A stretch of DNA of 64,000 bases from Heterocephalus glaber (GCF_000247695.1 NW_004624742.1:5950671-6014670); one strand, 5' to 3'. Shown: positions 1 through 10,784, numbered from the stretch's first letter. Program-made: numbers and translations. Notes: generated by a model not told the origin, from the letters alone.

Positions 1-60
1 AAATGTTTGGTCCAATACTGTGCATATTTTATTCAAAATCTCCCCAGTGCAATTCTTAGA

Positions 61-95
61 TTTTTCTTTTTTCTTTTCTTTTTTTTTTTTTTTTT
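61..95. repeat. T-rich tract
   Basis: A run of T with two or three C interruptions. It could be the decayed tail of a minus-strand retroposon, but no SINE body is recognisable beside it. Confidence 0.8.
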
Positions 96-343
96 GAGGA
101 GTAATGGCTAGGGAGTAGTAGTATAAGAACATCTTATCTTGGATATTTTATTAATCATTCTAAAAGCCCACAAAATATTTTTCAATTGGAGAAAATGTTT
201 TCATTCATTTCTTTCTCCTCCCCTCACAGGACTTTTAAGTCTCTAAGAGTACTTAAATCTGTAAAGCTTTTTATATATAGTGCTTTACTTGATCTACAAA
301 TTGAGCCTATTGTAGAATGAGAGGGGGACTGTGGGAAGTTCAG

Positions 344-435
344 GGCTGGGGCTGGGGCTCAGTAGTAGAACAGTTGTCTAGCATGCTCAAGGCCCTGGAT
401 GCAATCTCTAGCAGTGGAAAAACAAAATAACAGCA
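344..435 (+). repeat. ID element (old), sense
   Basis: A tRNA-Ala-derived ID SINE. It reads GGGGCTGGGGCTCAGTAGTA, then TTGTCTAGCATGCTCAAGGC, a decayed B-box and an A-rich tail. It is diverged from the young ID copies here and closer to the ancestral ID form (CTAGCA anticodon-loop region). Confidence 0.75.
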
Positions 436-516
436 AGGTCAAACAACCAGTAAGCAGCAGGTCTGATCTTAAAACCAGTTCCTATATCTCTTGGTGGTCC
501 AGTACCCTGTGCTCTG

Positions 517-645
517 CTCCTTCCCCTCCCCTCCCCTCCCTCTTCCTCTCCTCTCTCTGCTTCCCTCTCATTCACTCCTTTACCTTCCTCTTCTTTCCTT
601 CCCCCTCCCCCCTTTCTCCTCTACTTCCTCCTCTTCCTCTTCCAT
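517..645. repeat. Polypyrimidine (CT-rich) tract
   Basis: About 130 bp almost purely C and T on the + strand, directly abutting the 3' (tail) side of the minus-strand B1-dID at 646-834. It is probably a purine-rich expansion that grew from the SINE tail. Open reading frames across it encode only Ser/Pro/Leu-rich low-complexity peptide and are not genes. Confidence 0.85.
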
Positions 646-834
646 TTGTGCTGGGATTGAACCCCCCCGGGGCCTTCGTGCTGAGCTATAACCCTAGCCT
701 TCCCTTGTTCCTTTTTTTTTTTTTTTAAAGACAAGGTCTCAGTTAAGTTGCCCAGACTAGGCTCCAAGTTAAATCCTCCTGCTTCAGCCTCCTTAGAGTG
801 CTGGGATTACAGACATGTGTCATTGCGCCCCAGC
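646..834 (-). repeat. B1-dID dimeric SINE, antisense
   Basis: The ID half on the + strand reads GTGCTGGGATTGAACCCCCC to GCTGAGCTATAACCCTAGCC, followed by a T-rich linker. The B1 half follows from about 711 (ACAAGGTCTCAGTTAAGTTG to GCTGGGATTACAGACATGTG). This ID+B1 order in antisense is the B1-dID dimer. Confidence 0.8.
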
Positions 835-869
835 TCCCTGTGCTTTTCTCATGTAAGGGCTCCTTTCAG

Positions 870-931
870 GATGCAGTGCAACCTTGCACATGCTAAGTAT
901 CCTCTCTACCACTGAGCTATACCCCTACACC
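870..931 (-). repeat. ID element fragment (old), antisense
   Basis: Recognised from CCACTGAGCTATACCCC, the complement of the ID A-box region, and the preceding 'gcacatgctaagta' stretch. The tail end has decayed. Confidence 0.5.
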
Positions 932-1136
932 TTAGGGCTTCCTCTTTTTGTGTCTAGTGGTGACATGTAGGACATGCTACCTTTTTTCTTCAGATCATAA
1001 AAATTGCCCAACAAAACAAGATGCCTGCTTCCCAGAGCTGCACATAAACCCTCTGTGGGCACTTGAGGTTGTATGATGGTTTTGTACTTAGGGAGAAGAA
1101 CTAATACCCTGTATAGCTTAGCACTTCCTAACACTC

Positions 1137-1333
1137 AGAATTTACATTCTCTTTTTGGGGTACCAGGGATCGAACTCTGGCCCTTGCGCTTGCGAGGCAG
1201 GCGGAGGAACCACTGAACTAAAATTTACATTCTTTTTTTTTTTGGTACCGGGGATTGAACTCAGATCTTTGTGCTTGTGCAGCAGGCGGCGAAACCACTG
1301 AGCTAAATCCCCATCCGGCAGAATTTACATTCT
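1137..1333 (-). repeat. Two ID elements serially inserted at one target site
   Basis: Three copies of the 14-mer (A/G-variable) AGAATTTACATTCT lie at 1137-1150, 1220-1233 and 1320-1333. An ID occupies each interval: 1151-1219 (GCTTGCGAGGCAGGCGGAGG subtype, 5' end shortened) and 1234-1319 (GCTTGTGCAGCAGGCGGCGA subtype, complete). Both are antisense with T-rich tails on the left. The shared duplication shows that the second copy inserted at the duplicated target of the first. Confidence 0.9.
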
Positions 1334-2974
1334 TAATGCAGCTCTTCCCTTTGTTTCCTTTTCAACATTTAAAAACAATTTGAAATAGGAAAATTTTTGA
1401 CATGGTTGTACCATGATTTCAACATAACAATGTACAAATATGCACTGGTGTTTAGCCCAACAAATTGGCATTTGACTTCTTGGAAGAGGATTGGTTTGTC
1501 AAGAGGAAGACTTGGATTTAGATATTCGCTTGGCAGATGAAAGAAATGGTAAGATATATCTAAAGAGTTGTGCTGTAGGAAACTCTGGAATCCCTCTGGC
1601 TCAGCAGCCTAGAAATCCATATTACATGCTTTAGGACTCTTTGGTCTTTTTCCTACCACTGATAAATGTCACCCTCAAGCTAAGTTTTATTGTTGGAAAG
1701 CCCAGGTGTGGGCAGTGGTAGAAGGGCCCCTTTTGGAGTTTAATGGCATTGCATTCCGCAGCCCTATCCCCAAGGCTCTGTAGATCCAGGGACTTGTAAC
1801 TTGAGATGGTACAAACATGAGCACTTGTGTACAGCTAGGCCCTCTGGAGCCCAGGGCCTTCCAGGTGTTTCTTCTTGAGCTTTGCTTTTGCATCAAATCC
1901 TGGTATTTGTAACATTCACCCTCTCAAAGCTCAGTGAAAGCCAGACTGTGCTGTTGGCTGAGAATCATCTTGGGTGCCCTTGCTTACAGAGTCTGGCATC
2001 CCACGGGGGTCGAAGAGCTTTTCAGCTCAAGGGCAGAATAGATCTGCTGTGCCAGCCTCACAATCTGTGGGAGTTTGTCCCTCTTTGCAGCTGACAGCAT
2101 TGCAGAATTCCCTGTGGGACAATAACAGAAACCCTCATTAGCCAATGGTGATGTTAGAATAAAATCTCCCCACTGCGGTGTCTTGGTCCCAGGCTATAAT
2201 GTTACCCCTTAATTCCCTCTGCATCTTTACCACTTTTATTACAGCGAAACACACGCTCCTCATTAGTACCCTGGGTGATACGGGGAATCAGAGTGCTGGA
2301 AATGATGTGGAATAGGTACCAGATGTTTTTGTCAACTTGGTATACACCAGTATTTAGAATGCTTGCAGATCACATTTATTAAATGTGAAAATCACTTACT
2401 ATCCTTTCCTCTGAACAGTACCCTCCCCTCAATATTTTACTCTGTGTCGCATGAGGTGTAACATTAATAATTTCTTTGGGGATAGATTAAGTTTAAAGTA
2501 TGTGCAGCAAATGCATCTGTTCCCAAATGCCTTGTCTGCTTTCTGTCAAGTCTCAGGGCTGGCCCACAGCCAGCGTGGACGTGGGGGTTCTGTAACAGAT
2601 CAGAATGCTGGGTTGCAGCGAAAGCGCATAATGAAAGGGTGAGTCCACTTACATTTTTTTCTCTAAGTAGAATGGGGAATTTAGACATTGATGTTATAGT
2701 CAGATCTTAGGAACGTTTCCCATGTGTCCAGATAATCAAGCATTACAGAAAAAGACAGAACATTTGATAAAATGGGAAAAGAGCTTTTGCTCCTACATTG
2801 AGTCCATGGAGTCTTTTTAAGTCAACCAAGTGTAAATTGAGCAGTTTATTTTATTTTATCTTATCAGACATCAATTAATGCTGGTGTTTGGTCCCTAAGT
2901 CTGCTCCTGTAGTCTTAAGTGAAGAACTGGAAAGTGCAAGGCAAAAAAGCCGGTGAACTTGTCATGGGAAGAGC
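1334..2974. other. Intron without recognised gene or repeat
   Basis: Unique-looking sequence of mixed composition. Short reading frames occur on both strands but none resembles a known protein. The stretch 2100-2340 is compositionally balanced, not obviously transposon-derived and could be conserved non-coding DNA. I see no firm signal. Confidence 0.6.
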
Positions 2975-3165
2975 TTGCACCTAGAGTCTGACAGACCCAG
3001 GTTCAAATTTCCTGCTGCCACTTACTGGTGCAGTGTGACCTTTGGCAAGTTGCTTAATCTCTCTGAGCACAATTTCCATCCTTCTAAAATACAGGTTTTA
3101 ACATTGTGCTCACAGTATTGTTATGAGGATTAGGAATCATATTGTCAGTGAATAGGGGACATATG
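2975..3165 (+). repeat. MIR SINE, sense
   Basis: A classic MIR core: TCTGACAGACCCAGGTTCAA, then GCCACTTACTGGTGCAGTGT, GACCTTTGGCAAGTTGCTTA and TTATGAGGATTAGGA. It is an ancient mammalian-wide tRNA-derived SINE. Confidence 0.9.
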
Positions 3166-4433
3166 TGTGTCCTGGTGTCTGGGAGGGTGTACCACACACA
3201 ACAGAGATGGCTTCAGGTCACAAGGGCAAAGGACAGTTCCAAAAACGTACAGGATTCACTAAAAGTTTTGAGAAGGCCAGATTTCGAGTAGTCAGTGGGG
3301 AAGGAGAAACTTAATTTACACTTTGAGACCACAGACAAGTTGGATTTCTTTGGGAATAATCTCCAAAGAATCCTAGCTGGGATGTGTACAGTATTCCCAG
3401 AAACCACAGCAATATTCAAATTGGGAGGCAGTGGTGAGGAATGCCCTGGAGGTGAAGCCATAGTGCTTTGCTGCCTGAGGCACGTTACTAACCTTGGTAC
3501 TAAAATACACACCCAGCTCTGTGGCCTGGAATGACTCACTTAAGTGGGAGTAATAATATTGATTCTGCCAGTTTTACAGTTTTTATGAGGCTTCAGATAA
3601 GCTATCTGCAACATGACTCTTAATTGTAAAATACAGAGTGAGGGTAAAGGTGTGGGGCTTCATGAATGCTGTTGTTCTTAGCCTGCCTTTCTTTCCTTGT
3701 CCTCTGTGGTCCTCTGTGCCCTGGTTGCTCTGAACTGTGGTGAAGAAGCTTTGGCTGTGCTGATTAGGATCATCAGCGGAGCAAGCTTCTCATTGGTCTC
3801 TTGACTTCGGGGATGGGGATGAGATTGTGTAGGGAAGAGGAGGGCTGTGGGTTGCCAGCTGTGCCCACAAGAGAAACTCCCAGCCTTCTGGGCTGTCTGT
3901 GAGGGCCTACACCAGCAGCTCCCAAGCTCTTGGGCATCATGAAATGAGTAGATGAGTCAGACCTGGTTTCAGAACCAGATTTCCTGGTTTCTGGCCACCT
4001 TTGGGGCTGGCATTCCTGCACTGGAAAGCACGAACCAGAACCACTTTGTGCCCTCAGGCACATGTAGGAGTACCTGTGGGGAGGGAGCACACTGATGGCA
4101 GGTGGAAGCTTGTCTCAGTGGGGTCAGATCTAGTTAGCAGGAGGATGGGAGGGACTTCCTAAGGCCAAGAGAGGGATTGGGGGCTTGGGCCTGATGCAGT
4201 TGTGGCAGGGGGCAGTTATGATCAGCATGCCACTCTTCTGGAGAGAAGGGTGCTCAGGAAGAGGGGGCCTGAGCTGGTTAGGGTTTCCTACCTTCTGTGA
4301 CAGTTGAGGGTGAGGAAGCTCCAACTGAAACTTGATTCTTAATAACCAAAAATGCCACTTCCTTCCTTCGTGATTTTTTTCTTTTGGTGTAAGGTTGCAA
4401 CTTTGGCTCTTAGGTAAAGAATGAAAGGAATAG
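3166..4433. other. Intron, mostly unrecognised
   Basis: A MIR-like stretch (GTGGCCTGGAATGACTCACT and following, about 3520-3600) may be a second, very old MIR. The rest, including reading frames of about 100 codons at 3773-4090 and 4130-4450 on the minus strand, shows no resemblance to known proteins. Confidence 0.5.
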
Positions 4434-4643
4434 TTGGGGTATGGTGGCACATGCTTGTAATCTCAGGACTCTGGGAAGCTGAGGCAGGAGGATTGCAATT
4501 TCAAGCTTTCCCTGATCAACTCAGTGACTTAGTGAGACAGTAAGTCTCAAAAGTAAAATAAAATAAAACAATAAAACAGCTGGGGATGCAGCTCAGCATG
4601 AAGGTCCTGAGTTCAATCCCCAGGACACCCCTCCCCAGAAAAA
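4434..4643 (+). repeat. B1-dID dimeric SINE, sense
   Basis: The B1 half reads GGTGGCACATGCTTGTAATC to GGAAGCTGAGGCAGGAGGAT, followed by an AAATAAAATAAAACA linker. The ID half follows (AGCTGGGGATGCAGCTCAGC to GAGTTCAATCCCCAGGAC). A probable imperfect target duplication is ATGAAAGGAATAG before and GTGAAAGGAAGAA after. Confidence 0.85.
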
Positions 4644-4739
4644 GTGAAAGGAAGAAGTCTAGGATAGATAGTCTCTTATTGGTTGGAAATTTGTTAAGCA
4701 TGGATCACCTCATGCTTCTTTTCTCTTTCCTCAGTTATA

Positions 4740-5110
4740 TTGGGGTGCCTACTGTGTGCCAAGGTAAGGCATACAATAATAATCAGAATGGCTGGGTTCC
4801 ATTCTTTTGTGGTATAAGTCATCTTTGGGAGTTTGCTGACATTAAGCACAGAATTACGTAAATAACTGCAAACATCAAGTCACAGGAAGTGCTATGAAGG
4901 GAAGTAGAGAGTACCATGAGACTGTGGAAAAATAGATATCTAACATTGTGTGAGAGGCACAGGAAGCTTCCTCAGGAGATCTGAAGCATGAGCAGGGGCA
5001 GTGGGAAGGAACAGACATGGTAGAGGTGTTCATAGAGAAAGAAACTGTGTATATATGGGGGCTCCTGGGAAGAAGGTTGGCATAATAGAAGGCAGGCAAG
5101 GATGTTAATT
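4740..5110 (-). repeat. L2 LINE remnant, antisense
   Basis: Antisense L2 3' landmarks include GGGTGCCTACTGTGTGCCAA, AGTGCTATGAAGGGAAG and GGAAGCTTCCTCAGGAGAT. It is diverged, and the assignment rests on remembered consensus landmarks. Confidence 0.5.
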
Positions 5111-5173
5111 AGGGTGGGTTATGCTACAAGTGTCAGAAAACCTAAAATGATTTTGGCTTGAGTAAAAGTTTTT

Positions 5174-5175
5174 GC

Positions 5176-5209
<34 letters not shown>
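5174..5209. repeat. (TG)n microsatellite
   Basis: About 18 TG units, with two GC-substituted units at the left end. The run is long and nearly pure, so it is likely to be polymorphic in length. It is flanked on the right by TTTTAATAAAA. Confidence 0.95.
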
Positions 5210-5212
<3 letters not shown>

Positions 5213-5499
5213 AATAAAAAGAAGCATTTCAGAGCTTATCCACTGGCTCCATGTTCATCAGGTACTCAGGCAACTTTGTGTTGCCCTCTTCAGCATTTCT
5301 TCTGCCTTATAATAAAAAATGACTGCTATAGCACTGCCTTGTCACATCTACATTGTGGTCAGCAGGAAGGAGAGAAAAAAAAACCCAGATCATTCTTTTC
5401 CTAATAAATCATCCTGGAAGTTGTGTATGTTACCTCTAGTTATATCTCAGCCAGAATCTGGTCACATGGTTATATCTTGCTGCAAGGGGGACTAGGACT

Positions 5500-5768
5500 T
5501 ATTGCCTTCATTTTGGATGGCTATGTGCCTGACTAACAGTCAGAGAAAGAAGGAAGATAATTGATACTGGGAGATAGCTAGCAGGTCTGTGCCTCAGCCG
5601 GAATGGGTGAAACTCAGTGAGCAAGTGCAGATTGATGAGAGATGAGACTGGACTAGAAGGTAGAACCAGGTCCAGAAGGGTCTTGTAAGCCGTGGGGTTT
5701 AGGGCCTTCATCCAGAGAGCAATGAGAGATCAGAGATTAGGGCAGGATCAGATTTATGATATTTAAAA
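5500..5768 (-). repeat. L2 LINE remnant, antisense (continuation)
   Basis: AGAAGGGTCTTGTAAGCCGT, GGGTTTAGGGCCTTCATCC and GCAGGATCAGATTTATGAT correspond in order to antisense L2. It probably belongs to the same insertion as 4740-5110, split by the TG repeat and unrecognised sequence. Confidence 0.5.
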
Positions 5769-5872
5769 GATTTATTTTCTTTGGTACATTCTGTACTCTT
5801 TGCACACTTATTCAGTTATTTCTTTACAATGAACTCCTTAGGGGGAAGTTGCTGGGTCAAAAGATACGTATT

Positions 5873-5980
5873 AACTGGGCATGATGACGCATGCCTGTGA
5901 TCCCAGCTATTTGGGAGGTTGAGGCAGGAGAATGGCAAGTTCATGGCCAGCCTGATAACACAGTAAGGGTTTATCTCAGA
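5873..5980 (+). repeat. B1 SINE, sense
   Basis: ACTGGGCATGATGACGCATG, GCCTGTGATCCCAGCTATTT and GGGAGGTTGAGGCAGGAGAA, ending in an A-rich tail. Its own target duplication is probably AAAAGAT(A/G)C, present before it and at the end of the following composite. Confidence 0.85.
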
Positions 5981-5991
5981 AAAAAGATGCA

Positions 5992-6178
5992 GGTTCCGGC
6001 ACCTGCCTCGCAAGCGCAAGGTCCCGTGTTCGATCCCCGGTACCAAAAAAAAAAAAAGACAAATTGGGGAAAAAATAAGAACCAAGATGCATTATGTAAA
6101 GGTACAATTCCCAGTGAGAAATGTAATTGTGTTGTATACCTACAATGTACCAATAAAAGAATTTAATACAAAAAAAAA
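5992..6178 (+). mobile_element. Chimeric ID/L1 retroposon in a single target duplication
   Basis: A 5'-truncated ID body (GGTTCCGGCACCTGCCTCGC to GTTCGATCCCCGGTACC) with a 13-A tail is joined directly to an L1 3' terminus (AATTGGGGAAAAAATAAGAA to CAATGTACCAATAAAAGAAT) that ends in its own A-tail. The whole unit is flanked by perfect 13-bp copies of GAAAAAAGATGCA (5979-5991 and 6179-6191). Both parts have the same orientation. The L1 segment matches the tail of the L1 at 30873-31546. The arrangement is what template switching during L1 reverse transcription would leave. Confidence 0.75.
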
Positions 6179-6191
6179 GAAAAAAGATGCA

Positions 6192-6634
6192 AAGAATATG
6201 CACATTTCTTTAGGTTTTTGATACATTGAAAAATTATACCTATTTGCTGTCTTAGCAGAGTGTGGTTTCTTGAGGCATTTCTGGCCTTACTATTTTTCAT
6301 AAGCATCCCTTCCCCCTGAACATTTTTTAATGAAACATTTCAACATACAGAGATGTTGAAACCATTGATCAGTGAACATTCAGATTCCACAACTAACATT
6401 TTGCAATAGTTCCTTTGTCAGAATATCTCTTCTCCCACCAATCCATCTTTATTTTTTGGATGCATTTCAGAGTAAGTTATAGATCACAGGATACTTTGAT
6501 TGCTTTTTGATCCTTGCAGAAGGTCTGAGCATAGTAGCCCAAGGAGTCCACATTGATGCTGTTCAGAATCCTGCTGGCTAAGAGGAAGGATTTCAAAGAA
6601 GGTCCCAATCTGTGGCCTCCAGTGACTAGGATGA
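6192..6634. other. Intron without recognised feature
   Basis: The stretch around 6310-6480 (GAAACATTTCAACATACAGA, then GATGCATTTCAGAGTAAGTT) resembles the edge of an ancient L1M or similar repeat, but I cannot place it securely. Confidence 0.4.
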
Positions 6635-6770
6635 CTTGAAATAGTTAATTTAGTGCCTTGAGCTCATTTTCCTTTTCTTTAAAATGAGCATAATACCATC
6701 TCCTTATGGTGTGTTGGAAGAATGTATTGCACCTAGCACTGTCCAGAGCATAGGAAGAATTTAGTAAAGG
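6635..6770 (+). repeat. MIR SINE fragment, sense
   Basis: TTTCTTTAAAATGAGCATAA, TACCATCTCCTTATGG, CACCTAGCACTGTCCAGAGC and a decayed 3' end. It is the 3' half of a MIR. Confidence 0.7.
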
Positions 6771-7016
6771 AGAGCAATTTATTATTTTTACTTAAGCAGT
6801 GTGATGTTGTGTGTTGAACTGTGGAAGGCACCATTTCTTATATACTCTTCGTGACAGTGGTGGATAAGTCCTAGTTTTTTTTTTTTTGTCTTTTTGGGGT
6901 ACAAAGAGCTTAGTCATGTTTTATATTTTTTTTTCCTTTTTAAACTTGAAGGAAAAAATTCCATAAGGAACCCCCAAATTAGTGTGTCAGCTGATCAAGA
7001 GCACTGTGTACTGAGT

Positions 7017-7378
7017 ATCTTAGTCAACTTTCCATTGCTATGACAAAACACCTGAGACAATCAACTTAAAAGGAAGAAAGGTTTATTTTGGCACATGGTG
7101 TCCAGAGGTTTCAGTCCAGTATCACTTGACCTTGTCACTTTGGGCCAGTGGCAAAACAGTACCTCATGGCAGGAGTGTGTAATAGAGCAAACAGTTCACA
7201 TCATAGCAGCCAGGAAACAAAAAAAAGCAGGAAAGGGGCCGGGGTTCCCTTACTCCCCCACGGCATAACATTTTTCATGGGGCACCACCTCTTAAAGGTA
7301 CCACCATGTTCCAGTACAGCAGGTGAGTGACCAAGTCTTTAACATGGGAAGATATTTTAAAATAGAAACCGTAACACT
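7017..7378 (-). repeat. ERVL-MaLR type solo LTR, antisense
   Basis: A remnant of an old endogenous retrovirus-like LTR. Antisense landmarks are TTCCATTGCTATGACAAAAC, CACCTGAGACAATC, GGTTTATTTTGGCACATGG, a CATGGCAGGAGTG core and GGGCACCACCTC. No internal retroviral coding region is present. Confidence 0.65.
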
Positions 7379-8149
7379 GACATTGAAACATTGACCTGAG
7401 TGGGTCTCTATAAAGAGTCTCTGTCCCACCATTTGATCAGAGTGTGTCCTGTGCAATTGCTTTCTCTTCTCTTTGAGCTAACTGTGTCACCCATGGTTGG
7501 AGAGGTGAGCAGTTGAGTGAATTAAGGAAGACCCCAGTGGGCAATGGTGGCATTGTAGGGAGGTGAGAAAGTTAAGCAGATTAAAGGCCTTTTTGCAGAT
7601 GTGTTTTAGGGCTGAATGCCAGACCAGTCACAGCTTTGTACACACATAGACAAATTGGAACTTGAAAGCAGTTTTATCTGGGCTGAATTTGCGATCATTG
7701 CAAATTTACAGCAGAGGCTCTGAAACCAGTTCAGATTTCCCAGTGTAGGTAGCCACTTCCAGAACAGGCCCCCAGAATTGAGTAGGAAGAGGAGACTTTC
7801 TCTCGGGCTCTGGTTGTACCCAGCAATGCACTGTTGCTGCCATGATACCTCTCTTACCACCTTCTGCTTTCTCAGAAAGCAGCTGGGCACAATCTAGCAA
7901 TGTAGAATGGCAGTGATTATTTGAGAAGGCACATACTTCATTCAGACCAAATTCCTATTATCAGCCTAGATTTCCTTTGACTCCTGAAATAGACTTGGGC
8001 CACCGGGCTGGGTGTCTGCTTATGATGTAGTAGTGGGGGACAGGAATGACTGATTCTGAACTTTGCATTTTAGATTGAGGGTGCAGTTTTGGAGAAGACC
8101 TTTATTATTTAGATGTCGGGAAGAACTCATTGGAGTGGTGCAAACCTCT
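7379..8149. other. Intron without recognised feature
   Basis: I see no gene and no repeat I can name. The minus-strand reading frames at 7606-7900 are short and have no recognisable domain. Confidence 0.5.
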
Positions 8150-8925
8150 TCTTCTTATTATTATTATCTTATTAGCACATGTTTGCAGTACATAATGATC
8201 CCATTCCTTGTGGGAGTTGGTACATGTACGTAGCACATTTTAATTCTGTCTTTCACACCCTCCTCTCCCCTCCCTCCTCCTCCCTCCAGCTCTTGGTCCC
8301 CTTCCCATTTGCAAAAGATCTATCTCCCTATTTCCTATGATCTGTCTTTTATTTTACCCCTTATTTATATTTTGAGTTTCTCACATGAGAGATACCATGT
8401 GATATTTAAGCTTATGTGTCTGATCTATTTCATTTAATATTATGGTCTCAAGGTGCATCCATTTTTCTAGAAATTATTCCAGTTCATCTTTCTTCATGGC
8501 AGAGTAGTCTTTCATTGTGTGTAAATACCACACTTTTCTTTATGTTGATGAGTATATTGGGCTAATTCTAAGATTAGCTACTATGAGTTCTGCTGTAAAC
8601 ATGTGTGTGCATATGTCACTGTGATATGATGTCTTTTACTCTTTTGGGAAGATATTAGAAGGGGAATAGGTAGATCAGATAGAATTTCTATTTTTAGTTT
8701 TTTGAGGATTCTCTCTGTGCTGATTTCCATAGTGGTTGTACTAGTTTACATTCCCATCAGCAATATAGAAGGGTTGCTTTTCCTTTGTACATAGGCTCAC
8801 CAGCACTATGCTTGTTATTATTTGATTTTTTAATAATAGCCATTCTTTCTGGAGTCAGATGAAATCTCAGTGTTGTTTTACTTTGCATTTTTGTAATGGC
8901 TAGAGCTTTTTGTCTGTGTTCCACT
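8150..8925 (-). repeat. L1 3' end, antisense
   Basis: Read on the minus strand this is the end of L1 ORF2 followed by the 3' UTR. Landmarks on the + strand are TTCCATAGTGGTTGTACTAG (end of ORF2), GTGCATCCATTTTTCTAG, TTCATGGCAGAGTAGTC and a C/T-rich tract at 8255-8305, the complement of the 3'-UTR polypurine tract. It is heavily mutated with no intact reading frame, and older than the copy at 30873. Confidence 0.85.
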
Positions 8926-9755
8926 TGGAAAGTTGGTTTAGTAGGCTATATGTTCAAGCCTCAGATTCCTCTGCTATTGAGTAGGAGCAATAGCACCAAG
9001 TCACAGAGGCGTGTGAAAGTGAGGTATTGTGGTACAAGAGTGAAGAGTAATTTCCCCCTGCTCTCTTCAGGGTCATGGGAGTAGACTGACAAAGACAGAT
9101 TGAATAGGAGAAACGGCATGCAAATTTGTTAACCTGCAAAAGAGGAAAAGGAAAACCCACAGGAGTGTGATTAACTACTAACTCAGAATGACTGAGAAAT
9201 GTGTACACCTCCTATCTATAGGGAAGGGAGCAGGGGAGGGTTGGGGAATGTAGACAATTTTGAGAACTTAAAAATGATGTTTATTAGAACCCAGTGGGTT
9301 TGGAGAACATACAGCAGCCTGGACAACATTTTTCTGGTCTGCAGAACAGACAGTGGTTTGTAAATGATTCTCTTTGGAATATTGACTGGAACCAAAACAG
9401 AAGACAGTGGTGTGTGAGAAAGGTTGGTGCAGGTGTGTTGACACACTTCAGTCTCTCTTCCTGCCCTATGAGTTTAGTTAATGAAAAGGGAAGGGACCAG
9501 AGGTCATTGTTTTCTTACTTCCAGAGTTTAAGCAGTCAAAGAGATTTCAGAGGGAAGCCTCTTCCAGAATCTACCACTCTCCACGGTCCTTTAATTTAAA
9601 GCAGTCAACACACCAGGGTGCCATCTTTTGGGGTGATAGTCCCTGGGCCCCTTCAGTGTCCCAGTTCCTCCTTTTTCCTGGTTGTGTCTGTCTCCATTTA
9701 GCTACTCTGAATTGTCATGGTGTTGTACCTCACATCACTGTAGCAACCTGTTTTC
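8926..9755. other. Intron without recognised feature
   Basis: Unique-looking sequence. The purine-rich stretch at 9480-9560 is not a simple repeat. No gene is supported. Confidence 0.5.
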
Positions 9756-9858
9756 CAAATTCATTTTTTTTTGGTACCGGGAATCGAACTCGGGACCCTG
9801 CGCTTTCGAGGCAGGTGCTGGAAACACTGAGTTAAATCCCTGACCCTCAAATTCATTT
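9756..9858 (-). repeat. ID element, antisense, with target duplication
   Basis: The ID body at 9767-9847 runs from GGTACCGGGAATCGAACTCG to GAGTTAAATCCCTGACCC. It is flanked by perfect 11-bp CAAATTCATTT at 9756-9766 and 9848-9858. It belongs to the CTTTCGAGGCAGG subtype. Confidence 0.93.
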
Positions 9859-9934
9859 CTTATAGCCAACTCCTATCTACAAAATGATGTCATACTCACT
9901 TATCAGAGAGGGAGCACTTAAAAAAAAACCACAA

Positions 9935-10420
9935 TGATTTATTTATTCATTTAACAAATACTTTTTGAGTACCTCTTATATGCCTGGCACTATAGAGTCC
10001 TGAAGATACAAAGATGAGTAACTTACTGCCCCTGAGGAGGTCACATTCAGTTGTCAAAGACAGATGTGTACATCTGTGGCTTCTAGTGTAAATGAAACAG
10101 ATGGCAGAGAAATTATGGGGGGGGCGGATAGAGAAAAGAAGTACCTCCTTCTGCTTGGGATGTTTATTGAGGGGGTAGAATTAGCGTGGAAGAGAAATTT
10201 AAGGCACACTTGAATAAAGACAAGGAATTGGGAACCATCGTGTCATGTTTGGAGATCTTTACTCAGGTCAAGTCGATGTTGCTAGAGTGGGGTGAGGGTG
10301 CAGCTAGAGGGCTGGGAAGGGGCTGGATACAAGGTCATATGTGCCACGTGAGAGGCTTTATTCCTTAGGCCTGCAGTTCTCCAGAGACAGAGATAAGAGG
10401 GATAGGCATTCACACTTGGA
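9935..10420 (-). repeat. L2 LINE remnant, antisense
   Basis: Antisense L2: TTATTCATTTAACAAATACT, GAGTACCTCTTATATGCCTG, GATACAAAGATGAGTAACTT and GAGGAGGTCACATTCAG. It decays gradually to the right. Part of the right end is assigned by order of landmarks only. Confidence 0.6.
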
Positions 10421-10784
10421 CCCTCTGCACAATTGAGCACCCCTGGATAGGAAGACTTCCTTTGTATAGAAGGTGGTCTGCAGAGCTTGAGACCTGAAGC
10501 TCCCTTTAGGAAGATCTGTAACTGCCTGGGGAGAGGAAGGAAGTAGAGATAGAGAGAAATGGATGGATTTAGAATTTAAGGCTTGGTTCATTAGAGAAAA
10601 GGAGAGGGAAGAAGCAAGAGCCACCTATGAGCAGGGTTCTGCATTTTCTATTTGGGGCTCTGCTCGTGTCCTGCCTCTTGGGGAAGGATTTTTCTAACTT
10701 CTGGTTCAAACTTTGCTATAGAGCACTTGGCTCAATTCACGCCATCTTTCTTTGTATTGTTCTTAAGTTTATTCTGCTTTCCTT

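Noticed and set aside
399..728. 109-codon + strand frame rich in Ser, Pro, Leu and Phe
   Set aside because: It is a translation of the CT-rich tract and SINE tail; low complexity, not a gene.
1137..1333. Short direct repeats with spacers, considered as a CRISPR-like array
   Set aside because: The 'spacers' are two ID SINEs and the repeats are their target duplications. The genome is mammalian.
5971..6203. Minus-strand frames of 60-75 codons over 5971-6203
   Set aside because: They are antisense reads of the ID/L1 chimera and its A-tails.
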